A stretch of 5,066 nucleotides of DNA from an uncultured Collinsella sp. (GTDB lineage: Bacteria; Actinomycetota; Coriobacteriia; Coriobacteriales; Coriobacteriaceae). The stretch spans positions 1 through 5,066 of the forward strand of contig UREZ01000112.1 in NCBI GenBank assembly GCA_900547025.1, read 5' to 3'. Positions 1 through 5,066 of this stretch are shown piece by piece. The notes under the pieces were generated by a model. The model made no database searches and had not been told where the DNA came from. It saw only the letters and a list, made by a program, of their open reading frames with translations. Position numbers and translations under genes: made by a program. The stretch's first letter is position 1. Every line of letters starts with the position of its first letter.

Positions 1-60
1 AGGAGGTATTACGAGCTCCTGTGCGAATTGAAGGGAGCGCTCCCGCAAACTGCCTATTGA
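1..60 (+). CDS. Possible C-terminal tail of an unidentified protein (partial)
   Basis: Frame 1 is open from the left edge and ends at TGA (58-60), giving 19 residues that finish ...LKGALPQTAY. The composition (Arg/Tyr/Leu/Glu-rich with a Pro-Gln-Thr-Ala-Tyr end) looks like a natural protein end, and the gene would converge on the leftward gene that ends at 287. The piece is too short to assign a family. The competing frame 3 is also open through this stretch and on to 290, so the coding frame is not proven. A perfect 12-bp palindrome (GGGAGCGCTCCC, 33-44) lies inside it. Confidence 0.3.
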   Translation, partial: RRYYELLCELKGALPQTAY

Positions 61-111
61 CAACTTATAGGAGCGTCGGTTTTCTTTTTGTAAACTCCGG
101 GATGGTCGAGA

Positions 112-150
112 GTGGCCGGTTTAACGTAGTAGATGGCCACGTTTCGTGGC
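112..150 (+). repeat. Overlapping dyads with mutually exclusive pairing
   Basis: GTGGCC (112-117) is the exact reverse complement of GGCCAC (135-140). The overlapping GCCACG (136-141) is the exact reverse complement of CGTGGC (145-150), which leaves a 3-nt TTT loop. The middle segment can pair with either neighbour but not both. Each arm is only 6 bp, so chance is possible. Confidence 0.5.
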
Positions 151-201
151 AGGCGGTCCGACCCAAGGCACAAGGCAGCCAACCTCGAATGGACATTCTC
201 G

Positions 202-270
202 AAGTTGCGGTGGAATACGGACTGAATTGGCACCTTAAAGGCAAAAACACTCCGTATTTCACCGCAACTT
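202..270 (+). repeat. Long inverted repeat / hairpin, 20-bp arms, 29-nt loop
   Basis: The left arm 202-221 and right arm 251-270 are complementary at 19 of 20 positions. The one exception (G213 against T259) is a G-U wobble in rightward RNA but an A-C mismatch in leftward RNA, so the structure is better formed from the + strand. CCTCGA (183-188) can pair with TCGAGG (272-277) outside the stem. Alternatively CTCG (198-201) can pair with CGAG (273-276). There is no proper U-tract after the stem, only TTTT at 285-288, so it is not a typical intrinsic terminator for either flanking gene. Confidence 0.8.
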
Positions 271-286
271 ATCGAGGGGATGGGTT

Positions 287-2068
287 TTAGAGGCGAGCGA
301 GGTCGTAGGCTTGGGCGGCTGATTCACCGGCGAAGATGAGGTTGGTTGTGGCTTCCTGAGGATTGAGCGCCTGGTCGAGGGGCATGGGCTTGCGGCAGAT
401 CGGCAAAACCAAGTCAATACCCTGCCCATATACCGCGTCCAGGTTGACGGCGCGACTGCCCACGACGGCGACCACCGGCTTGCCATATCGCTTGGCGCGG
501 CGAGCCACACCCACCGGTGCCTTACCGGCGGCGGACTGCTCGTCCATATTGCCCTCGCCCGTTATGACCAGGTCGACATTACGCATGCGTTCGTCAAACC
601 CAATCAGATCGAGCACCGTCTCCACGCCCGAGCGTAGCTCCGCACCGAGCGCCAGTAACGCCGCGCCCAAGCCACCGGCAGCGCCCGCGCCGGGCACGCC
701 GAGCACCGAGCCAAACGTCCGTGTGCCCTCGGGTGTGCGCAACAACCCCTGAGCTCGCACCTCGAAAATTGCCGCATCGAGCAGGCGACCGTAGCCGACC
801 ATCCAGTTGTCGTACTTGCCCAGCGCCTCGGCATCATCCGTCGGCAGGCCCTTCTGCCCGCCAAACACCGCCAGTGCGCCTCGACGCCCCACGAGCGGAT
901 TCTCGACATCCGAAAGCACAACGATACGAGAGCCACCCAAAGCCTGCAGCGCTGGCGCCAAATCAACGCTCGCCACCTGCTCAAGGCCGGCAAGACCGGG
1001 GGCGACATCGCAGCCCCGATCATCGACCACGCGCGCGCCCAGCGCCTGCAGCATGCCGGCGCCACCGTCGTTGGTGGCACTGCCGCCCAGACCAATATAG
1101 AGTGTCCTTGCGCCCGTGCGAACTGCGCGAAGCATAAGCTCGCCCACGCCATAGGTCGAAGCCGCCAACGCCGCCGACTCCGTACAACTCGAATACCCAA
1201 TACCCGCCGCCTCGGCCATCTCAATTACAGCCGACTCGTGCTCGCCGTCCACTAACATCCGGGCAGATACGCGGTCACCCAAGGGGCCTGCGACCTCGCA
1301 GGTCGAAAGCTCGCCACCACGCGCGGCGATGGCGTCGAGCGTCCCCTCGCCGCCATCCGCCAGCGGCAACGCGGCCACCTGAGCATCGGGCCAAACGCGG
1401 CGCACGCCTTCGGCAACCGCCGCCTCCGCCTGCACGCTCGAAACGCTGCCCTTAAAGGAATCAATCGCCAACAGCACACGGCGGGGCCGGCGGCACGCAG
1501 GACCAAAGTCAACCGCCGTGCCAGCATCCTCACCGGCACCTGCAAGCGCTGCGGCGTGAGCGGCGTGTGCTTCAAGATCGGCCCCACAACCGCAATCAGC
1601 GCCGCCCGCTCCGCGCAGACCGCCAAAATAGCTACTCAGCAGCTCGCGGCATTCATCCGCCAGGACCCCAGCCGTCACGTTAAACCGATGATTCAGGCGC
1701 GAATCGGCATTCAGGTCATACAGCGAACCCAACGCGCCCGCCTTGGCATCACTCGCGCCATACACGCAGCGTCCCACGCGCGCGTTGACCATAAGACCCG
1801 CGCACATGCAGCAGGGTTCCAACGTCACATAGACCGTACAGTCGGAAAGGCGCCAGCGGCCAAGCGCCTGGGCAGCGGCGCACACGGCCGCAAACTCGGC
1901 ATGAGCCGAAGGATCCTGGTCGAGCTCGCGCCGATTGTGCGCCCGCGCGACGATCTCGCCGTCGCGCACCACCACAGCGCCAATGGGCACTTCGCCCACT
2001 GCCGCGGCGACGCGCGCCACCGCCAGCGCCTCGCGCATGAACTTCTCGTCGATTTCGGTGATCGTCAT
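287..2068 (-). CDS. TadA-like tRNA adenosine deaminase fused to glycerate 2-kinase
   Basis: This is a single 593-residue frame with two enzymes. Residues 1-150 are a cytidine/deoxycytidylate-type deaminase of the TadA family, which converts A34 of tRNA-Arg(ACG) to inosine. The zinc ligands are H56, C86 and C89 (PCCMC), and the proton-shuttle Glu is E58 (HAE). Residues 151-196 are an Ala/Gly-rich linker with several Cys and His. Residues 197-593 are a GarK/GlxK-family kinase that phosphorylates D-glycerate to 2-phosphoglycerate with ATP. It shows the AIDSFKGS start, PLADGGEGT, GLGGSATNDGGAGM, SDVENPL, FGGQKG and ITGEGNMDEQSAAGKAP, and at about 397 residues it is close to full family length. 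Both halves keep their motifs and appear active. I chose the ATG at 2068 because GGGAAGG precedes it at a normal distance. An in-frame GTG at 2119 abuts the tRNA and would add 17 unconserved-looking residues. I see no stop and no well-placed in-frame internal start before the kinase. The stop is TAA. Confidence 0.92.
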   Translation of the reverse strand: MTITEIDEKFMREALAVARVAAAVGEVPIGAVVVRDGEIVARAHNRRELDQDPSAHAEFAAVCAAAQALGRWRLSDCTVYVTLEPCCMCAGLMVNARVGRCVYGASDAKAGALGSLYDLNADSRLNHRFNVTAGVLADECRELLSSYFGGLRGAGGADCGCGADLEAHAAHAAALAGAGEDAGTAVDFGPACRRPRRVLLAIDSFKGSVSSVQAEAAVAEGVRRVWPDAQVAALPLADGGEGTLDAIAARGGELSTCEVAGPLGDRVSARMLVDGEHESAVIEMAEAAGIGYSSCTESAALAASTYGVGELMLRAVRTGARTLYIGLGGSATNDGGAGMLQALGARVVDDRGCDVAPGLAGLEQVASVDLAPALQALGGSRIVVLSDVENPLVGRRGALAVFGGQKGLPTDDAEALGKYDNWMVGYGRLLDAAIFEVRAQGLLRTPEGTRTFGSVLGVPGAGAAGGLGAALLALGAELRSGVETVLDLIGFDERMRNVDLVITGEGNMDEQSAAGKAPVGVARRAKRYGKPVVAVVGSRAVNLDAVYGQGIDLVLPICRKPMPLDQALNPQEATTNLIFAGESAAQAYDLARL

Positions 2069-2100
2069 CGTTCGCCTTCCCTGTTGCAAATTCAAAACGA

Positions 2101-2109
2101 TGCTATCAT
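2101..2109 (+). promoter_or_regulatory. Extended -10 promoter of tRNA-Ser
   Basis: TGC followed by TATCAT (2104-2109) is an extended -10 element matching TATAAT at five of six bases. It would start transcription near 2116, a few bases before the tRNA. The best -35 candidate, TTGCAA (2084-2089), is only 14 bp upstream and is probably not needed with the TG extension. The site lies in the short divergent spacer before the deaminase-kinase gene. Confidence 0.6.
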
Positions 2110-2119
2110 TACGACTCAC

Positions 2120-2209
2120 GGAGAGATGGCAGAGCGGTTGAATGCGGCGGTCTTGAAAACCGTTGAGCGCGAGAGCGTTCCGGGGGTTCGAATCCCCCTC
2201 TCTCCGCCA
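2120..2209 (+). tRNA. tRNA-Ser, anticodon UGA
   Basis: This is a 90-nt class II tRNA. The 7-bp acceptor stem is 2120-2126 with 2199-2205, then discriminator G2206 and an encoded CCA (2207-2209). The anticodon loop is CTTGAAA (2152-2158) with anticodon TGA at 2154-2156, reading UCA and other UCN codons. A long variable arm (GAGCGC-GAGA-GCGTTC type) marks it as serine. The T arm has five G-C pairs around TTCGAAT (2187-2193). The first anticodon-stem pair is G-U. It is transcribed rightward, divergent from the deaminase-kinase gene and convergent with the TetR gene. Confidence 0.97.
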
Positions 2210-2212
2210 CTC

Positions 2213-2809
2213 CTAGTGATGCACCGGTGTCATGGTCCGCTCAAACAGTGCATCGACCACGTCGGCTATCTCAGGTCGACGCTCAAGATCGTGGCCTGAT
2301 TCCCACCATATCGTGAAAAGTCGAATAATACCGCCGGCGACAAACTCAGACGTCGTCTCGAGTGACACGGGGGCCAGGGCATCCTCGGCAAGCACGTTCA
2401 TCACACGCTCGCGGATGGAGCGGGCAATGCGGTCGCAAATAACGTTGGTCAACATGCCCGACATGCTGCTTGCCAAAATGTTATCCATGAGCCGCTCGTG
2501 CGCCAGAATCAAATCCATGGCATCGTCCAAAATCGCGTGCCGAAGCGCGCGCACGTCCTCGGCAGATACCGCGCCGGCCTCATCGGGCTGTTTTTGCGGC
2601 AAGCCCGACATGAGCTCATCGATATAAAAGGCAAAGTAATCGTTCTTGTCGCGAAAGTGCTTGTAGAACGTCGTGCGGCGAATCATGGCGCGGTCGCACA
2701 GCATGGCAACCGTCAGGTCCTCAAAACGATGCTCCTCGAGAAGCTCGGTAAAGGCATCGAACAGGGCGCGGTAGGTTTTCTTGATGCGAAGGTCCACTGG
2801 TATCGCCAT
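2213..2809 (-). CDS. TetR/AcrR-family transcriptional regulator
   Basis: This 198-residue protein has the usual TetR length. Residues about 8-54 form the N-terminal DNA-binding domain, with the helix-turn-helix at about 31-52 (DLTVAMLCDRAMIRRTTFYKHF); the TTFYKHF recognition helix is the family signature. The rest is the helical ligand/dimer domain. FVAGGIIRLFTIWWESG (157-173) resembles the end of the C-terminal domain of DhaS-like TetR proteins (TetR_C_8 type), so I would expect a small-molecule or cofactor-responsive regulator. The ligand cannot be read from the sequence. The start is uncertain: the ATG at 2809 has GAGG directly against it, which is poor spacing, while GTG at 2797 would be 12 bp from the same GAGG. 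The gene is divergent from lemA and could control it or itself. Its TAG stop lies 3 bp from the tRNA CCA end, leaving no room for a shared terminator between them. Confidence 0.9.
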   Translation of the reverse strand: MAIPVDLRIKKTYRALFDAFTELLEEHRFEDLTVAMLCDRAMIRRTTFYKHFRDKNDYFAFYIDELMSGLPQKQPDEAGAVSAEDVRALRHAILDDAMDLILAHERLMDNILASSMSGMLTNVICDRIARSIRERVMNVLAEDALAPVSLETTSEFVAGGIIRLFTIWWESGHDLERRPEIADVVDALFERTMTPVHH

Positions 2810-2918
2810 CCTCAGGGCAAAGACAACACTCGTCAATCTGTCGCATATCTTACACCTGTACCTCGCGCGCTTTGCCCCGGTGCCGACCCCGACGAAAACA
2901 CAACGCTTACCGGAAAGT

Positions 2919-2947
2919 TCGGCACGACAAAACGTTGCGGGTATACT
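2919..2947 (+). promoter_or_regulatory. Likely lemA promoter
   Basis: TATACT (2942-2947) matches the -10 consensus at five of six bases. TCGGCA (2919-2924), 17 bp upstream, matches -35 at four of six. The predicted start near 2954 leaves a leader of roughly 55 nt before the lemA ATG. Confidence 0.5.
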
Positions 2948-2961
2948 AGTAGCGTTATACC
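2940..2961. promoter_or_regulatory. Dyad over the lemA -10 box, candidate operator
   Basis: GGTATA (2940-2945) and TATACC (2956-2961) are perfect inverted arms with a 10-bp spacer. CGTT (2933-2936) and AACG (2962-2965) extend the symmetry if 3 bases are skipped on the left. The 22-bp dyad covers the -10 and start region, where a TetR dimer would block transcription. The divergent TetR regulator next door is the obvious candidate binder. This is inference only. Confidence 0.4.
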
Positions 2962-3008
2962 AACGGCAGCTGGCGCATGCCGCCGCGGCCATTCGAAACG
3001 GAGACATC

Positions 3009-3560
3009 ATGCTTCCCGTCATCATCGGCATCGTTGTTGTCATTGTGATTGCCTGCGCCATCGCCGGCATCTACAACAACATGGTCACCAAGCGTAACCG
3101 CATCGATAACGCCTGGCAGAACATCGATACGCAGCTGCAGCGTCGCAACGACCTGATCCCCAACCTGGTCGAGACCGTCAAGGGCTACGCCAAGCACGAG
3201 CAGGAGACGCTCTCCGCCGTGATCAGCGCGCGTAACACCGCCGTCAAGGCCACCACGCCCGAAGCCAAGATGGAAGCCGACAACGTGCTGACCGGTGCGC
3301 TGCGCCAGCTCTTCGCCGTAGCCGAGGCCTATCCCGATCTTAAGGCAAACACCAACTTTACGCAGCTGCAGGCATCGCTCGAGGATACCGAGAACAAGAT
3401 TAGCTATGCACGCCAGAGCTACAACGACTGCGTGCTCAGCTACAACAACGCCATTCAAACGTTCCCGGCTGTCATCTTTGCCGGCATCTTCCAGTTTAAG
3501 GAGCGCCAGGGCTTCGAGGCCGCCGAAGCAGCCCGCCAGGCCCCGACCGTCAAGTTCTAG
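3009..3560 (+). CDS. lemA: LemA family membrane protein
   Basis: This is a 183-residue protein of normal LemA length. Residues 2-22 form one hydrophobic N-terminal membrane helix (LPVIIGIVVVIVIACAIAGI), leaving the rest as a helical bundle. The family core NRIDNAWQNIDTQLQRRNDLIPNLVETVKGYAKHE (30-64) is intact, as are a middle region with AYPDLKAN (107-114) and the C-terminal FKERQGFEAAEAARQAPTVKF ending. The function of LemA is not settled; in other bacteria it occurs near htpX proteases or TPM-domain proteins. Here no such partner is adjacent: a strong terminator follows, so it appears monocistronic. The start is fixed by GGAG (3000-3003) 5 bp before the ATG and by the hydrophobic segment beginning right after it. 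The frame is open upstream to 2781, but that part lacks a ribosome site and overlaps the regulator. The stop is TAG. Confidence 0.95.
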   Translation: MLPVIIGIVVVIVIACAIAGIYNNMVTKRNRIDNAWQNIDTQLQRRNDLIPNLVETVKGYAKHEQETLSAVISARNTAVKATTPEAKMEADNVLTGALRQLFAVAEAYPDLKANTNFTQLQASLEDTENKISYARQSYNDCVLSYNNAIQTFPAVIFAGIFQFKERQGFEAAEAARQAPTVKF

Positions 3561-3596
3561 TAGTTTGACAGCGCATCCTTAATCGGCCAAATGCAT

Positions 3597-3642
3597 AAAC
3601 CGCCCCGTCGAATGCATACTTCGACGGGGCGGTTTCCTTTTT
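3597..3642 (+). terminator. Rho-independent terminator of lemA
   Basis: A perfect 16-bp stem pairs 3597-3612 with 3620-3635 across a 7-nt loop (3613-3619). The core is CCGCCCCGTCGAA with its complement. It ends in TTTCCTTTTT (3633-3642). It lies 36 bp after the lemA stop. On the other strand the tail is only weakly T-rich, so it mainly serves rightward transcripts. Confidence 0.92.
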
Positions 3643-3666
3643 CGCGAAGGCCCCCCCTCTAAGCGC

Positions 3667-3868
3667 CGTGCATTTTCAGGAGTATTCAACATAGCCAAGA
3701 GCTTCGGGCGCCACGATAAATGCCAAAGACCGCGAATATCCCTGCAAATCAAACGCTGTCAGCCCATAACCCCGCCCATCATTCGTAGAAAACATCGAGA
3801 AATCCCGATTTTTGCCCGAGGTCGGTATGCAGGGGCCTTCGATTGCAGAATACTCGCAAAAATGCACG
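3667..3868. mobile_element. MITE-like intergenic element with 21-bp imperfect terminal inverted repeats
   Basis: The left end (3667-3687) and right end (3848-3868) are inverted copies matching at 18 of 21 positions; the three mismatches are adjacent (positions 11-13 of the arm). The shared parts are CGTGCATTTT and GAGTATTC. The 160-bp interior also contains CCCTGCA/TGCAGGG (3740-3746 and 3828-3834). The element sits between the lemA and nifJ terminators. On the minus strand a 63-codon frame runs from GTG in one repeat (3865-3867) to TGA in the other (3676-3678), but no family is recognisable and only a weak G-rich tract precedes it. No transposase is present. It could be a non-autonomous transposable element or a paired regulatory or RNA element. 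No clear target-site duplication is visible. Confidence 0.5.
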
Positions 3869-3939
3869 TCGCCGCCACCCCCACATGGCGCGAAGCAAAA
3901 CAAAAGCGCGGCCTTCCTTTCCGGCGCACTCCGCAGGAC

Positions 3940-3982
3940 GAAAGAACCCCCGCCGCACGTAGTGCGCAGCGGGGGTTCTTTC
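3940..3982 (-). terminator. Rho-independent terminator of nifJ
   Basis: A perfect 14-bp stem pairs 3940-3953 with 3969-3982. It continues inward as CGCAC/GTGCG (3954-3958 with 3962-3966) with a 2-nt bulge and a 3-nt loop. Read leftward, the GC-rich stem runs into TTCTTT, as expected for an intrinsic terminator, about 50 bp after the nifJ stop. The A/T-rich base of the stem is symmetric, so it could also stop rightward transcripts. Confidence 0.88.
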
Positions 3983-4033
3983 ATGTCCGAGGACGTCCGC
4001 GAAGGTCAGCCCTCAGATCCTGCGGTGGGAGAC

Positions 4034-5066
4034 CTAGGCCTCGTTGTACACCGTCTTGAGCTTCAGCAGGTGAGCGTAGCGGTCCATAGCGGCCTGCTCG
4101 TTCTCCTTGAAGAGCTCCTCGGCGCGCTCGGGGAAGGAACGCGTCAGCGAAGCGTAACGGGCCTCGTTCATCAGGAACTCCTGATAACCGCCCGCGGGCT
4201 CCTTGGAATCGAGCGAGAACTTCTTGCCGGCAGCAGCCTCGGGGTTGAAGCGGAAGAGGTTCCAGTAACCGCACTCGACAGCCTTCTTCATCTCGGCCTG
4301 GCAGTTCTGCATGCCACCCTTCTTGATGGAGTGCATCTCGCAGGGGCTGTAGCCGATGATGAGAGACGGGCCGTCGTAGGCCTCGGCCTCGTGAATGGCC
4401 TTGAGGGTCTGAGCCGGGTTGGCGCCCATGGCGACCTGCGCCACGTAGACGTAGCCGTAGCTCATGGCAATCTCGGCCAGAGACTTCTTCTTGGTCACCT
4501 TACCGGCAGCGGCGAACTGAGCGACCTGGCCCAGGTTCGAGGCCTTGGAGGCCTGACCACCGGTGTTGGAGTAGACCTCGGTGTCGAAGACGAAGACGTT
4601 GACGTTGTGGCCGGAAGCCAGGACGTGGTCCAGGCCACCGAAGCCGATATCGTAAGCCCAACCGTCGCCGCCGAAGATCCAAACGGACTTCTTGGAGAGG
4701 TAATCCTTCTTGTCGAGGATCTCAGCAACGAGCTTGCAGGCATCGCAGTCGCAGAACTTCTCGCCCTTGGCCTTGAGCTCGGCGGCGTGCTCAGCGAACT
4801 TGGGCACAGCGGCCAGCTCGTCGACGGTGGCGATGTTCGCCTGCAGGGCCGCGACGTATTCCTTCGTGGCCTCGGCGTTGGCGTTGCCGTCGTCCTTGGT
4901 GTCGAGCCACTTCTGAGCGGCTTCCTTCAGTGCGGGCTGGGTCCACTCGATGGCAAGGAGCTGCTCGGTCTTGGCCATCAGATCCTCGCGGATCTTCTCC
5001 TGGCCGACATACATACCGAAGCCGTGCTCGGCGTTGTCCTCGAACAGGGAGTTAGCCCATGCGGGA
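4034..5066 (-). CDS. nifJ: Pyruvate:ferredoxin (flavodoxin) oxidoreductase, C-terminal part
   Basis: The C-terminal 343 residues of a protein normally near 1170-1200 residues are visible; the gene runs off the right edge. PFOR oxidises pyruvate with CoA to acetyl-CoA and CO2 and reduces ferredoxin, using thiamine diphosphate and Fe-S clusters, in the cytoplasm. The visible part is the end of the TPP-binding domain and the C-terminal domain. The TPP/Mg motif is GDGWAYDIGFGGLDHV (4622-4669), followed by TEVYSNTGGQ (4553-4582), which carries metal ligands. The Cys of SPCEMH (4340-4342) matches the last ligand of the proximal 4Fe-4S cluster. A further Cys set, CDCDAC, lies just upstream of the TPP motif. 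The protein ends soon after this domain (KTVYNEA), without the extra tail of the Desulfovibrio enzyme. Lysine is almost always AAG and codon choice is very uniform, as in highly expressed genes. The stop is TAG, followed by a strong terminator. Confidence 0.97.
   Translation of the reverse strand, partial: PAWANSLFEDNAEHGFGMYVGQEKIREDLMAKTEQLLAIEWTQPALKEAAQKWLDTKDDGNANAEATKEYVAALQANIATVDELAAVPKFAEHAAELKAKGEKFCDCDACKLVAEILDKKDYLSKKSVWIFGGDGWAYDIGFGGLDHVLASGHNVNVFVFDTEVYSNTGGQASKASNLGQVAQFAAAGKVTKKKSLAEIAMSYGYVYVAQVAMGANPAQTLKAIHEAEAYDGPSLIIGYSPCEMHSIKKGGMQNCQAEMKKAVECGYWNLFRFNPEAAAGKKFSLDSKEPAGGYQEFLMNEARYASLTRSFPERAEELFKENEQAAMDRYAHLLKLKTVYNEA

Larger units (their letters stand above)
61..286. 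other. Intergenic region rich in inverted repeats; no supported gene
   Basis: This 226-bp stretch lies between a possible rightward gene end and the leftward tadA-glycerate kinase stop. It contains a pyrimidine run (80-89, TTTTCTTTTT), overlapping short dyads at 112-150, and a long hairpin at 202-270 closed by an outer 6-bp pairing (183-188 with 272-277). Frame 3 is open from position 3 to the TAG at 288-290, and the opposite strand is open over 65-262. Neither frame shows a recognisable domain, a well-placed ribosome site or convincing composition. I read the region as a structured RNA or a non-coding repeat element, not as a gene. Confidence 0.5.

Noticed and set aside
33..44. Perfect palindrome GGGAGCGCTCCC as a terminator
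   Set aside because: It is not followed by a T-run and lies inside an open reading frame. It is also too short, with no loop of its own.
57..85. TTGACA at 57-62 as a rightward promoter -35
   Set aside because: The hexamer at 17-bp spacing (80-85, TTTTCT) matches only three of six -10 positions, and no good -10 is nearby.
183..286. Long hairpin as the intrinsic terminator of the deaminase-kinase gene
   Set aside because: Read leftward, no T-tract follows the stem and the stem contains an A-C mismatch in that RNA.
1556..2299. Plus-strand 247-codon frame over the deaminase and tRNA
   Set aside because: It runs antisense to the conserved TadA motifs and through the tRNA gene. It is a GC-driven shadow frame.
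2810..3070. N-terminal extension of the TetR protein to an ATG at 3070
   Set aside because: The extra 87 residues are Met/Thr/Cys-rich, overlap lemA and its promoter, and make the protein longer than the family. The conserved domain begins only after 2809.
2498..3097. Plus-strand 199-codon frame
   Set aside because: It is antisense to the TetR helix-turn-helix region and overlaps lemA in another frame, with Arg/His-rich shadow composition.
3641..3657. TTCGCGAA palindrome followed by a C7 run
   Set aside because: It is short and unremarkable. It may be a sequencing-prone homopolymer but supports no feature.
3676..3984. Minus-strand 102-codon frame starting with ATG at 3984
   Set aside because: Its first codons lie within the nifJ terminator hairpin and the rest spans the TIR-bounded element. 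No ribosome site or recognisable domain.

Overview
The window looks like chromosomal DNA of an anaerobic, moderately high-GC actinobacterium. My best guess is class Coriobacteriia, probably Collinsella. The guess rests on a GC-rich, G/C-ending codon style, a strongly codon-biased pyruvate:ferredoxin oxidoreductase of the NifJ type, and TetR and LemA proteins of the kind found in gut anaerobes. It is an inference from style, not from a database match.

Layout, left to right. Bases 1-60 may hold the last 19 codons of an unidentified rightward gene. Bases 61-286 carry no convincing gene but are dense in inverted repeats, including a 20-bp-arm hairpin with one G-U pair. A leftward gene (287-2068) encodes one 593-residue protein that joins a tRNA adenosine deaminase (TadA) to a glycerate 2-kinase. 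Divergent from it is a tRNA-Ser(UGA) gene with its own extended -10 promoter and an encoded CCA. Three bases after the tRNA comes the stop codon of a leftward TetR-family regulator (2213-2809).

A 199-bp divergent spacer separates the regulator from the rightward lemA gene (3009-3560). The spacer carries a lemA promoter with a dyad over the -10 box. lemA ends at a strong intrinsic terminator. Next is a roughly 200-bp MITE-like element (3667-3868) bounded by 21-bp imperfect inverted repeats. A second terminator follows, serving the leftward PFOR gene nifJ, of which the C-terminal 343 residues are visible (4034 to the right edge).

The genes do not form one pathway. PFOR is core anaerobic energy metabolism, TadA and the tRNA belong to translation, glycerate kinase feeds glycerate into lower glycolysis, and LemA is a membrane protein of unsettled role that may be controlled by the neighbouring TetR protein. 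The points of most interest are the TadA-glycerate kinase fusion, the TIR-bounded intergenic element and the structured intergenic region at the left end. I saw no CRISPR array, transposase, phage gene or defence system.
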